A stretch of DNA of 64,000 bases from Mycobacterium yunnanensis (GCF_025823185.1 NZ_JACKVK010000013.1:285150-349149); one strand, 5' to 3'; numbered from the stretch's first letter, positions 8,658 through 16,783 are shown. Numbers and translations are program-made. The notes: a model not told the origin generated them from the letters alone.

Positions 8658-8781
8658 CAGTTGAGGCATCCATTCAGTCGGCGCGGCCTGACCATACGAC
8701 GGCGCGAGGACGGAAACTCCGCCCCAGAACAACGCTCGGTCGAACGCGAAAGACCGATGAGCTGGCCGTCGAGTAGGCGAG

Positions 8782-9369
8782 CTAGTGGGGGGGTTCGCCC
8801 AAGATCGCATGGACCGCGTCCTCGAGCCCTTGCCAGACCTTCTCGAAGGATTCGAACCGAGCGCCGATGAGCGCCCCGTTGAAGATCAGTCCCAAGCTCG
8901 TGGTCATGTGCGCCGGCCAGCCAGGACCGAGCGCCGACGTGATCCGGCGGGAGACTTCCTCGGCGATGGCCTTGCGAATGGGCTCTACCACCGGTTCGCT
9001 GACGATGAGCGACGCCGCGCACGCAGTCGCCAGCTCGGGTTTGTGTGCGGCCACGAGGAGCATGTCCTCCATGGTGGCGACCACCCGGAGCGCTGTCGGC
9101 ACGTTCACATCGGTCCGCAACGGAAGATCTTGCAGCAGGCCGAGATAGATGGCCGCCACCAAGGCATTCTTCGACGAGAAGTACTTATAGGCATTCGCCG
9201 GTGAGACCCCGGCCCGATCGGCGACTGCACGGATCGAGATGTCGCCGTCAGCGGAATCGTGGAGTTCTTCGAGGCCGGCGGCGAGCAGCCGACCTTCGGT
9301 CTCCTTGCGGCGCCGGTCTTGACGGCGGCCAACCTCCGCGGACGCCTTGGGTGACGCCGCCCGAGTCAT
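8782..9369 (-). CDS. TetR family transcriptional regulator
   Basis: A protein of 195 residues. The HTH is clear, with ISIRAVADRAGVSPANAYKYFSSKNALVAAI at about residues 42-73. The C-terminal part matches the TetR at 2015-2611 in several stretches, including ACAA, RRITSALGPGW and LIFNGALIG. It stands in front of the fadD operon and next to the inverted repeat at 8640, so it is a likely local repressor. The gene directly behind it on the same strand (9379-9735) is a broken TetR, so this locus has lost one regulator. Confidence 0.85.
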   Translation of the reverse strand: MTRAASPKASAEVGRRQDRRRKETEGRLLAAGLEELHDSADGDISIRAVADRAGVSPANAYKYFSSKNALVAAIYLGLLQDLPLRTDVNVPTALRVVATMEDMLLVAAHKPELATACAASLIVSEPVVEPIRKAIAEEVSRRITSALGPGWPAHMTTSLGLIFNGALIGARFESFEKVWQGLEDAVHAILGEPPH

Positions 9370-9378
9370 GTCTACACC

Positions 9379-9735
9379 CTAGGACAACGATTCCGTCGTC
9401 GTGCGGACAGGTGAGAGGCGGCCACTCGTCTCAACGCTCCCGTCGGCGTTCGCGTCTCGTTGATCCTCGAGCAAGTGCGGCACGACGAGATCTACGAAGC
9501 CGGCGGTCAAGCGGTAGGCGTCGTCCATCGATCCGCCGTTGAGGATCGCACCGGAGAGCATCGTATTGATGATGCGACACAACATGATTGCGGTGTCAAA
9601 AGGATTCTTGCGGACCCAGCGAGGCGAAGTCGGCGGCCAGAGTGCGTTGGGCGGTCTCGGCGAACTGCCGCAACCAGCGAATGAGAAGAGCAATGGCGAT
9701 TGCTCGTTGCGAACGACACGAACTGGTCCTGAAGT
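9379..9735 (-). pseudogene. TetR regulator remnant, frameshifted and lacking its HTH
   Basis: Two frames each hold part of one TetR C-terminal domain. The upstream part, with RWLRQFAETAQRTLAADFA, runs into a TGA at 9596-9598. The downstream part continues in another frame as NPFDTAIMLCRIINTMLSG and ends FVDLVVPHLLEDQ. Together they read like the last 100 or so residues of a TetR ligand domain. No HTH-encoding sequence precedes them, so the gene is both 5'-truncated and frameshifted. It ends 10 bp before the intact tetR at 9369. Confidence 0.6.
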
Positions 9736-9816
9736 GACATGACCGACAAAGGCATCGGCTTCTACCTGAGGGTGTCCGAATCTACCGTGCGGTACTGGCT
9801 GATCTCCACGGGTGGG

Positions 9817-10494
9817 CTACCGGTTGCGCAGAATGCTGAGCGCGACGTCGGCCAGCTTGGTGTTGGTTTCCTGGGACAGTCTGGTAAGCAAGGTGAACGC
9901 CTGCACTTCACCGATCTTGAAGCGCTCCATGATCATTCCCTTGGCCTGCCCGATGAGATCGCGTGAGGCCAGCGCCCGGTGAAACTGGTCCGCGGCCTGC
10001 GCGCCGGCGAGTGCTACCGAGGCATGCTGCGCAAAGAGTTCACCGTAGAAGAACGATTCGTCGTCGAATACACCTGGTTCACCGCCGTACAGATTTAGGG
10101 CACCCATGGTGTCCTTCCCGACGAACAACCGACAGGACAGCGACGTGCGCACGCCGAGCTCCAGAGCGGCTCTGGCGAAGACGGGCCAGCGGGCATCGGT
10201 GCCCATGTCGTTGATGTGAACGGTGTGGTGTTCGTGCAACGCAGAGATGCACGGTCCTTGACCCGTTTCGGATTGCCATGCGTCGAGATTGCCGACAAGG
10301 GGATGGGTGGGTGCCCGCGCCTCGACGGCGCGTCCTTTGACCAACGAGATTCCGGCCCATCGCACCCCTGGAACGATGCTGACAGCGCCGGCAGTGATGG
10401 TCTGCAAAATGTCGTCGGTGTCGTCTTGTGCATGCATTTCGACAGCCAGTTCACCGAGCAACTGGGCCGCTTCTGGGCGAGTGTTTTCGGTCAT
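9817..10494 (-). CDS. GAF-ANTAR domain RNA-binding regulator
   Basis: A protein of 225 residues. Residues from about 15 to 150 form a GAF sensor domain (VPGVRWAGISLVKG; GQGPCISALHEH; LSCRLFVGKDTMGALNLYG). The last 60 residues form an ANTAR domain (ALASRDLIGQAKGMIMERFKI, ending in QETNTKLADVALSIL). ANTAR proteins bind paired hairpins in RNA and act as antiterminators; mycobacterial members lack the kinase-linked receiver. The ATG at 10494 overlaps the stop of the 72-residue gene upstream (ATGA), so the two are coupled. The frame is open further 5' but that part duplicates the upstream gene. Confidence 0.85.
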   Translation of the reverse strand: MTENTRPEAAQLLGELAVEMHAQDDTDDILQTITAGAVSIVPGVRWAGISLVKGRAVEARAPTHPLVGNLDAWQSETGQGPCISALHEHHTVHINDMGTDARWPVFARAALELGVRTSLSCRLFVGKDTMGALNLYGGEPGVFDDESFFYGELFAQHASVALAGAQAADQFHRALASRDLIGQAKGMIMERFKIGEVQAFTLLTRLSQETNTKLADVALSILRNR

Positions 10495-10709
10495 CTGAGT
10501 GGGGTACCCATGTCCGCCTTGTATGTCGATCCGTACCGTTCGGACACTTCGTTTTCTGGCCAAAGGAGTCGTTGCGCTCGCGCGGCCTCGGTGAACGATT
10601 CCGGCTGCAACGTAAAGTCAGCCTCGTAGTACTGGTCGCCGCTACTGATCTGCACCCAGAACTGAATTGATGCGGCACTCAGTTGGCGGGCCAGCTCACC
10701 GGTATTCAT
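10491..10709 (-). CDS. Small hypothetical protein coupled to the ANTAR gene
   Basis: A 72-residue soluble protein of unknown family. Its ATG has GAGGAG 9 nt upstream, and its TGA overlaps the ATG of the GAF-ANTAR gene. Composition is sensible for a real protein (FWVQISSGDQYYEADFTLQP in the middle). It probably serves with the ANTAR regulator, for example as a partner or modulator; that is inference from coupling. Confidence 0.6.
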   Translation of the reverse strand: MNTGELARQLSAASIQFWVQISSGDQYYEADFTLQPESFTEAARAQRLLWPENEVSERYGSTYKADMGTPLR

Positions 10710-10749
10710 GTCGTCAGAGCTCCTCGTATGCACGTGGTGTTAGGTGGTG

Positions 10750-11232
10750 TCATCGTGGCGTCCGGGTCGTCCGCAAACCGAATGTGATTGCGCTGAGGGT
10801 GAAGAACGTCGCGGTGAGCCACAACCACCGCGTAAGGAAGGGCTCCTGGGTGTGGCCGGTCGCCGCCTGGTAGGCGGGCCCACCCTGCTCGATGATGCCG
10901 GGAAGGAAGACCAGAAAGGTGAGAGTGGCTGCCATCGACGGGATCCGCAGGTAGTTCACCGTGGCGGACCGCTGTCGACTGCGGACGCGGGTGCCGCGTT
11001 GCAGGGCCCGGTCGGCGACCGCATAGACGGGGAAGGCGATCAGGTCGTGGGCGATGATCGCTATGACGAACCACACGGCGATCGACTGCCACCAAGACTG
11101 TGGATTCCACAGCGCGGCCGGTGTCATAGTGGCCACGGCCGCGGCGAGGACCGCGAAACCCGCCGTCATCAGCACCAGATGGCCGGGACCGGACCCGTAC
11201 AGCTTGGAGAAGCGCCCGACGACGGATGTCAC
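10750..11232 (-). CDS. Integral membrane protein
   Basis: A protein of 160 residues with three to four hydrophobic helices: HLVLMTAGFAVLAAAVATM, WFVIAIIAHDLIAFPVY, MAATLTFLVFLPGII and LWLTATFFTLSAITFGL. The GTG at 11232 overlaps the stop of the molybdopterin oxidoreductase gene (GTGA), so it is translated with it. No family was recognised; the neighbour suggests a membrane partner in electron transfer or anchoring. Confidence 0.65.
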   Translation of the reverse strand: MTSVVGRFSKLYGSGPGHLVLMTAGFAVLAAAVATMTPAALWNPQSWWQSIAVWFVIAIIAHDLIAFPVYAVADRALQRGTRVRSRQRSATVNYLRIPSMAATLTFLVFLPGIIEQGGPAYQAATGHTQEPFLTRWLWLTATFFTLSAITFGLRTTRTPR

Positions 11233-12650
11233 GAGGTGCTCTGAAAGTCGATCATCGCAACCCACTTCGTGTTGTGCACTCCCGGTAAGGCCGGGACGAT
11301 GACGCGGGCGGGGAAGCCGTGGTCGATCGACAGGTCAGCGCCGTTGACTTGCAACGCCAACAACGAGTCCAAGTCGGCGACCTGGTTGCCTTGCAACGTC
11401 GCTCGGCTAAAGGCGCCGCCACGCTCGAGTGAGGAGACCCGCGCCAGAACCGGCTCCGGCACCCCTGCCGTTCGCGCCAGGTCGATCAGTCGCACGCCGG
11501 TCCACGTCTCGGTAGTCGACCAGCCCTCTACACAGGCGATCGGCAGCCGGGCGGTGTGCTGGGGCATCGCGGTGAGCGCGGCCCGGTCGAGCACGACCGG
11601 CGACGGCCCGCCGGTCACGGTGAGTCGCCACTGCGGCCCGGTGGCGGCCGGGTCGACGCCGGCCGCGGCGGCGGTCCGGTTGACCTGAAAGTCGTTGGGC
11701 CCTGGCCCTAGGTCCCGACCGCGGGGCAGGAGTAGCGCGGCGTGGCGGGTGATGCCGCCCAGTGTCTGGCCGGCGGTGAGGACGGCCATCAACAGCGCGC
11801 CGCCACCGACGACGGCCAGCGCGCCACGGCGGCTGATGGTCGGCGGTGCGGGGTCGACCGCCACCAGTCCGTCGACGTCGGTGGGCTCCACCTTGGTGTC
11901 GTCGAGGTTGGTGCGCAACACCGTTGTCGGCGACATCGTCTTCAGCGAGGCGACCATGCGTGGCATCTTCAGGATGACGTGGACGACGAATCCGGTGATG
12001 AACACCCAGGCGCCCCAGTAGTGCGCGGTGTAGAAGCTGAATCCAAAGACGTAGTCGTACTGGATGTTCAGCACGCCGGTGACGATTTCGAACAGGATGC
12101 CGCCGACGAGCATCAGCAGGGTGAGTCGTTCGAGTATCTGGGCGAGCGACCGTGCCGGCGGCCAGGTGAAGAGTCTCGGTATCACCGACCACAGTTTGGC
12201 CAGGACCACCGGGATGAGGATGAGACCCAGCCCGACGTGGAAGCCCTGGGTCAGCCGGTAGAGCCACGACGGGCGGGTCGGCCAGTCGAAGGTGGGCAGC
12301 ACGAACCACCCGACGTCGGCCGGAATGGCCTGCCCGAATTGGGGGCCGTAAGCGATGTAGGACAGCAGCCCGGTCACGATGACGACGGGCAAAGTGACGA
12401 GCAGGACCAGACCGAACACCGACGTCAGCCACGGTCCCCGCAACGGACTGCGCCACCGCAGACCTCGGAGACCCGGGGGTGGATGGGCGGCCATCGACCG
12501 CCACAGCGCAGCCGGAAAACCGTAGTCGTCTCGGCGGTCCTCGTCGCCCGGAGCGGGTGGTCGCTCACCGGCTCTCGACTCGTCGCGGCCGTGATCGTTC
12601 ACCGGTCGGCGTCGTGCACCCGTCGGCGTCCACCGACGGCTCAGACCCAT
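11229..12650 (-). CDS. Cytochrome-b561-like membrane domain fused to a sulfite-oxidase-type molybdopterin domain
   Basis: A protein of about 473 residues. The N-terminal half has four to five membrane helices with scattered histidines, as in cytochrome b561/b-type subunits. A further hydrophobic segment after ISRRGALAVVGGG leads to a C-terminal oxidoreductase molybdopterin-binding domain. The candidate molybdenum ligand is the cysteine in LPIACVEGWSTTE, followed by the typical GVRLIDLA and a C-terminal HGFPARVIVPALPG. It would pass electrons between a periplasmic molybdenum centre and the membrane. The ATG at 12650 overlaps the methyltransferase stop; a GTG at 12602 is the alternative start. 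Both the gene before and the gene after overlap it, so it is central to this operon. Confidence 0.8.
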   Translation of the reverse strand: MGLSRRWTPTGARRRPVNDHGRDESRAGERPPAPGDEDRRDDYGFPAALWRSMAAHPPPGLRGLRWRSPLRGPWLTSVFGLVLLVTLPVVIVTGLLSYIAYGPQFGQAIPADVGWFVLPTFDWPTRPSWLYRLTQGFHVGLGLILIPVVLAKLWSVIPRLFTWPPARSLAQILERLTLLMLVGGILFEIVTGVLNIQYDYVFGFSFYTAHYWGAWVFITGFVVHVILKMPRMVASLKTMSPTTVLRTNLDDTKVEPTDVDGLVAVDPAPPTISRRGALAVVGGGALLMAVLTAGQTLGGITRHAALLLPRGRDLGPGPNDFQVNRTAAAAGVDPAATGPQWRLTVTGGPSPVVLDRAALTAMPQHTARLPIACVEGWSTTETWTGVRLIDLARTAGVPEPVLARVSSLERGGAFSRATLQGNQVADLDSLLALQVNGADLSIDHGFPARVIVPALPGVHNTKWVAMIDFQSTS

Positions 12651-13270
12651 GCCATGCTCGCCAACGCGCGGTCGCCGATCACCTGAATGTCCTTCAAGCG
12701 CAACCCTGCCCGCTCGGCGATCTCCTCGGCGTGGTCGACCCCGACGGTGGCCCAGGGAAACCACGGCCCGGCGCGCTCGTCGGTCTCCAACCGGGTGAGC
12801 ATCGTCGTCGCCCCGTGGTGGTGTGCGTCGAACTCCACCAGGACGTTCCCTCCGGCGGCCAGCATGTCCCGGCATCGCCGAAGGATGCGCAAAGGGTCCC
12901 CGGCCAGACCGATGTTGCCGTCGACCAACAACACCGTGCGCCACAGGCCGATCCCCGGTAGCGGTTCGAACACGTCGGCGCACAACGCTGGCGCGCCCCA
13001 GAGCCGGGCCAGCGCAACCGCACGCGGTGAACGGTCCACGCCCAGTGCCGGCACGCCGCGGCGGGTGAGTCGGGTGATGAGCCGTGCCGGCCCGCAGCCC
13101 AATTCAAGGGTCGGTCCGTCGCACATCGCCAGGACGGCGTCGTCGAAGGGTGCGTCGCCGGGGTGGTTGCCCAGCCACCGCTGCAAGGGCAGATCCGTTC
13201 TGCGGCCGTCGGTGTTGCGAATGAAGCAGCGTTCGCCCGCGAGCGCCCGTTCATACAGATCGCCGAACAT
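12641..13270 (-). CDS. SAM-dependent methyltransferase
   Basis: A class I methyltransferase of 209 residues. SAM-binding motif I is LELGCGPARLITRL at about residue 55, with an acidic residue after strand 2 (GVDRSP). The ATG at 13270 has AAGGAG 5 nt upstream; a GTG two codons earlier is too close to that site. It is the first gene of the leftward operon with the molybdopterin oxidoreductase. The substrate is unknown. Confidence 0.75.
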   Translation of the reverse strand: MFGDLYERALAGERCFIRNTDGRRTDLPLQRWLGNHPGDAPFDDAVLAMCDGPTLELGCGPARLITRLTRRGVPALGVDRSPRAVALARLWGAPALCADVFEPLPGIGLWRTVLLVDGNIGLAGDPLRILRRCRDMLAAGGNVLVEFDAHHHGATTMLTRLETDERAGPWFPWATVGVDHAEEIAERAGLRLKDIQVIGDRALASMAWV

Positions 13271-13768
13271 CAGCACTCCTTGATCGTCGAAGATTCGTTG
13301 ACGTACGTCCCGGATCGGGCTCGCCGGGGTGGTCGCGTGCCGCCGTCAGGCCAGGCACGTCATTGCAGAGTCATTCGCTGCCGGTGGACGAACGGTTGGT
13401 CCGGTAAACGAAGAACCTGAAACACGTCATCGGGTGGTCGGCACCGCAGTGTCGTCCCACCCCGGCCGCCACCCTCGTCAGGTGAGCACCTCACCTCACA
13501 TCGCTGAGTGTGGCGTGGGGTGGACGTGGCGGTACGTGAAGATTTCGAAGCGGCCGGGGTTTGGCCGGGCCGGATGTGGGCATTGTGCAGGTGCCCGATT
13601 GTGGGCCGTTGCCCGTTGCCGGGCGACGAAGATCCAGCGGAGCCGAGCCACGTGCTACCGCTGCAGCATTGGGGGCGGGTGCACGCAGTGCGCCCGGCGG
13701 CAATTCATTCGGGCTCGGAGATACCAGCGCGCGTACCGCCCCTGCCTTCCGTACTCCGCTGAAGGGTC
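13271..13768. other. Intergenic region, 498 bp, no supported gene
   Basis: It separates the divergent methyltransferase operon and the small gene at 13769. Several open frames exist on both strands, including one rich in cysteine, but none has a ribosome site or a recognisable protein pattern. It must hold both promoters. A GTTT-N15-GGGCAT string at 13559-13583 resembles a SigF-type promoter but is about 190 bp from the next start. Confidence 0.4.
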
Positions 13769-14104
13769 ATGACCGTGGAAACCGACGATTTCGCGAAACA
13801 AGTTGCTAGAGAGAATTATTCATCCAGCCGGCCCACGGTGTACGTCGACGACGACCGCGCCTTTCATCGGACCGCTCTGGCGACCCCCGTATGTACCGCC
13901 AATTTGTCCGACATCGTGGGCATCGAGAACGACCCGTCGCTGCAACTCGCCGGTGTCAGCGTCGATGACAACGTGGTCAGGGTCAAGGTCGTGAGTGCCA
14001 CAGGCATTCATGTCTTGCACTTCGCCGCTGAAGATGCCCGCCGCGTCGTCACCGAACTCATCGCGTGGTCCACCGACTACCGTGGCCTTGGCGAGAACGT
14101 ATAG
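13769..14104 (+). CDS. Small hypothetical protein
   Basis: A 111-residue soluble protein with no recognised family. It has GAAGGG three bases before the ATG and a plausible alternation of strands and helices (DNVVRVKVVSATGIHVLHF; RRVVTELIAW). It stands alone just left of the island border and its fragmentary repeat. Its function is unknown. Confidence 0.5.
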   Translation: MTVETDDFAKQVARENYSSSRPTVYVDDDRAFHRTALATPVCTANLSDIVGIENDPSLQLAGVSVDDNVVRVKVVSATGIHVLHFAAEDARRVVTELIAWSTDYRGLGENV

Positions 14105-14241
14105 CGCAGTTCTGGTAGTGCTACACGAAGCGAGCACTTTCGACGGGCCGCGGCCGGGCGGTGGCCCCACCACCTAGGTGCACCACTGCTTGCCCGCGTC
14201 CTCGAGCAGGTGACGCACGCGTGCGACGGGACTCTGCCTCT

Positions 14242-14349
14242 AGGGCTTGACCGAGCGAGGCCCGCTCCGCCTCCTGCTGTCGCTTGAACGCGCGTTCGTT
14301 CCTAGAACTTGAAATGCCCGACGACGGCGGTCGCCACGGCGAGGCAGCC
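14242..14349 (-). pseudogene. Truncated, frameshifted copy of the small membrane protein gene
   Basis: The reverse strand encodes RNERAFKRQQEAER, identical to the C-terminal part of the protein at 24037-24339. An extra base (TTCTAGGAACG against TTCAGGAACG) breaks the frame. The N-terminal half with the membrane helices is missing. It is a fossil of a second element copy at the left border. Confidence 0.65.
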
Positions 14350-14451
14350 AGCGTTGCCACGAGAGTTCGAGCCTCTTGGCGCACTCTTGGCGCAACCGTG
14401 GATTTCAGAATCGGACTTGGCGAAGCTGAAAACGCTGCGGCGTCGTCGACA

Positions 14452-14497
14452 TGGTGGGCGCGGAGGGGATCGAACCCACGACCGCTGGTGTGTAAAA
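14452..14497. repeat. Left attachment repeat (46 bp of tRNA-Val 3' part)
   Basis: A perfect 46-bp match to 24520-24565. It covers the tRNA-Val sequence from the CCA end to the anticodon loop. No 5' half of the tRNA follows; after 14497 the sequence diverges. This is the expected scar left by integration at the 3' end of a tRNA gene. Confidence 0.85.
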
Positions 14498-15321
14498 GCC
14501 TTTGGCCAGCACTTATGCCGTCTCAGCGTGCCTACGGTCTTTAAATATGTCCAGCTCAGCGGTATTCCGCCGTCCTACTCGTCCCTGCAATCTCATGCTG
14601 TTTGCGCGCGTCTTGGCACACTCTTGGCACACAACGGGGGTTCTGTTGAACGGCTGACAGTACGACCGTTCGCCAACCAGAAACGCCTCATTCGAGTCCT
14701 ACTGCGAGCGGCCCTACCATGGGGTCGCAGGTGTCGGACGCTCGCCGCAGCCGTTCTACTCGCGTGGTGAAACGTCGCCCGACGGTACTCAAAATTGCAA
14801 GCAAAGCCCCTATGCGGACACCATCCATCGTCGAGTGCTGCGGCTCGGCGGTGTTGCGTGCCTGCGCCACCGATCTTTCTTAGCGGCTCAAATCGCGATG
14901 CACCGGCGTGCCGCCGCTGCAACCCGATGGTGACTGAGTTCTCATACTCAATCTGGCCCTCGCCGGTCTGCCATCGCGCCAGCACTCCGCCGGCTTCCGC
15001 ATCATGGCGGCCTGCGGGAGTAGTGGATCCATCACGTTCCGCCCCAGACGGCACCGGCGACGTCTACGCGGAGAACGGGACCGTAATGGGTGGGCGAGGC
15101 ACGACGGGTGGAGAGACTTCCACGAGATCTGGGCAGCCGAGTTCACGTTGCACACCCAGGCCAGTCGAAAACTCCGAATGCATGAACCACGCAGAGTACG
15201 GCGCACCACCGGGGATACGTTCGCTTGACAGTCAAAGCCCGTACTCAGATTCGTCAAGACGAGGTTACGAAAGGCGTGGAGAGCAGGCCTTTCCCTGCCT
15301 CACCCTGTATCGTCGGCTTTC
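14498..15321. other. Island left arm, no supported gene
   Basis: These 824 bp hold only overlapping open frames on both strands without ribosome sites or recognisable proteins. It may be a decayed gene (an integrase would be expected near an att site, but no integrase-like motif was seen) or a long regulatory stretch before the protease cassette. Confidence 0.35.
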
Positions 15322-16254
15322 GTGCGCGCGTCTCAATTGCTGGCATCCGAAAACCCAAAGCTGGCCCATGACCTTCGAATCTTGCGCAAAATGCTTAGCG
15401 AATCGTCGGAGGTTCTAGGGATTGGATACGGCTCCGGGGACGACGGAAGAGTAATTGCATCGGTGACACTTGGGTGGGAGCAACCCGTTGCCGGACGCGC
15501 TTACATGTATTCCGAGGGCGGCGGTTTCAGCATGAAGTCCAAGGACTATTTTGGTGATCAGATTGAAAAGCATTTTTACGACGTCTTGTCTCAAGGCCAT
15601 TTAACCGAATTTGTTTCGCACTTCAACTACATCAAAGTCACAGCAGTTCCTCGCCCCGTAGCCCAGATCGGTCCCATCGACGCAGCACACTGCGGCGGAT
15701 CGGTCGGTCCGGGCACTTTCGGAGCATCTATAAGTTGCAACGGCACAGCTGGAGTCTTAAGTGCAGGGCACATCAGCGCACTAATCGGCAATTCTCCGGT
15801 GCACGCATACACGTCAAATGGTGCTTACGTCGGCATGGTCAGCCAGAGAATGTGTTACGAATACGACCAATATGGACAGAGGGTCACCCCCACCATGGAA
15901 GTGCCCGATGTGTGCGTCGTAGACACTTCGGACACCTTTTCCTCGACGGGCCTTTCGGCAGGTATCGCACAAATTAGAGACGTCGTAACCTCCTACGGAG
16001 CCGTCACCTCAGGTCTGAGCTCTCAGTTGGAAACGATCGGCGCGCCGTTCGCTGGCCCAGACCCATCGTTCGGCGTCTGGGGGGAAACCATGATGACGAT
16101 GCACGCGATCTCCACCGGCGGAGATTCCGGCGCGGTTGTCTGTAACGCAGACGGTCACGTTGTTGGCCAGGTGGTTGGCGGTTACCCTGGGGTCTACTCA
16201 CTGATACAGGACATCGATTACCTCCTACAGGCGACGGGAGCCGTTCTGCGATGA
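15322..16254 (+). CDS. Cytosolic trypsin-like serine protease
   Basis: A 310-residue protein without a signal peptide or membrane helix. The chymotrypsin-fold triad is readable: His150 in GVLSAGH, Asp196 in EVPDVCVVD, and Ser269 in STGGDSGAVV. Residues 30-110 form a separate N-terminal domain that starts VLGIGYG, as in intracellular nal1-like bacterial trypsin-like proteases. The start is a GTG at 15322; its ribosome site is weak, and Met24 is an alternative. Its stop overlaps the next gene (ATGA), and that gene overlaps the third in the same way, so the three are made together. Proteases of this type are known as processing or executing parts of bacterial conflict systems, for example next to pore-forming effectors. 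The role here is inferred. Confidence 0.8.
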   Translation: MRASQLLASENPKLAHDLRILRKMLSESSEVLGIGYGSGDDGRVIASVTLGWEQPVAGRAYMYSEGGGFSMKSKDYFGDQIEKHFYDVLSQGHLTEFVSHFNYIKVTAVPRPVAQIGPIDAAHCGGSVGPGTFGASISCNGTAGVLSAGHISALIGNSPVHAYTSNGAYVGMVSQRMCYEYDQYGQRVTPTMEVPDVCVVDTSDTFSSTGLSAGIAQIRDVVTSYGAVTSGLSSQLETIGAPFAGPDPSFGVWGETMMTMHAISTGGDSGAVVCNADGHVVGQVVGGYPGVYSLIQDIDYLLQATGAVLR

Positions 16255-16460
16255 ACGCGGAGAAGGCGGTCGCAGCGTATGCGCGACGCCGCATGGCTCG
16301 TGGTGAACTGCTGACCTGGCAGTTCGACGCAGACCATCACCGTGCGACGCTCTACGTCCCTGAAGGCGTACCGGTATCCAGCTTTCCTAAAGAGATCGCG
16401 GGGATCGCGATGCGGATCAGACACCTGCCACGGCCCGTGCATTCGGGGCTTGCTGGATGA
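16251..16460 (+). CDS. Small protein of the protease cassette
   Basis: A soluble protein of 69 residues, overlapping both neighbours by 4 bp. The segment ATLYVPEGVPVSSFP, followed by KEIAGIAMRI, resembles the short beta-rich module (VYV-x-K-x-P ... LP-x-x-[IV]-x-G-x-x-[VI]) that often precedes nal1-like protease domains. It could be a stand-alone version of that module, acting as an inhibitor, adaptor or substrate of the protease. The similarity is a visual judgement. It has no membrane helix or cysteine. Confidence 0.6.
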   Translation: MNAEKAVAAYARRRMARGELLTWQFDADHHRATLYVPEGVPVSSFPKEIAGIAMRIRHLPRPVHSGLAG

Positions 16461-16783
16461 CCACCGCCTGCGTAGTAACCGGTTTCTGCATCATCGCGGC
16501 TGCAGGCACGCTTGGACTAGCAATTTTCTTCGCCTTCAACGATCGAGACGCGGCAACAAAGTTAAGAGACGCAGCCAAAAACGCGAGCGAGACACTAGCT
16601 AGGCCAGACGACAACGGAACGCCGATCAGGGCTCAGGGTGCTGGTGTCGACTTTGGCGGGATCGCGAAACTCGCTGAGGCACTTGAGAAGTTGAACCCGT
16701 CCGGGCGGTTTCTGATTGCTTCTATCGTTTTCACCACAGCAGCCACAGTCGTGACGAGCGTTGGCTCCGCAGTTGGTAGCTGA
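16457..16783 (+). CDS. Two-helix membrane protein of the protease cassette
   Basis: A 108-residue protein with one hydrophobic helix at each end: residues 5-27 (VVTGFCIIAAAGTLGLAIFF) and about 85-105 (FLIASIVFTTAATVV). Between them is a charged helical region of about 55 residues. Its ATG overlaps the stop of the 69-residue gene. The layout fits a small pore-like or membrane-perturbing effector activated by the protease, or a membrane anchor for the complex. No family was recognised. Confidence 0.6.
   Translation: MTTACVVTGFCIIAAAGTLGLAIFFAFNDRDAATKLRDAAKNASETLARPDDNGTPIRAQGAGVDFGGIAKLAEALEKLNPSGRFLIASIVFTTAATVVTSVGSAVGS

Larger units (their letters stand above)
14242..14497. repeat. Degenerate left copy of the tRNA-flank repeat
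   Basis: This stretch matches 24083-24565 in the same orientation. Segment 14242-14349 matches 24083-24189, and 14354-14497 matches 24421-24565, with divergence in the middle. About 231 bp present in the right copy are missing here. The first segment includes the 3' part of a small membrane protein gene that is intact on the right (24037-24339). Here it has an extra base and no 5' half. Confidence 0.8.

Noticed and set aside
13559..13583. SigF-like promoter GTTT-N15-GGGCAT
   Set aside because: It is about 190 bp from the next start and a single weak match, so it was not listed as a feature.
13329..13772. A cysteine-containing 147-codon frame (WhiB-like idea)
   Set aside because: The cysteine spacing does not fit a WhiB cluster, and there is no start site or conserved GVWGG-type turn.
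14593..15054. A 153-codon minus-strand frame near the left att site, checked as an integrase remnant
   Set aside because: No R-H-R-Y tyrosine recombinase or serine recombinase motif was found, and the composition looks random.
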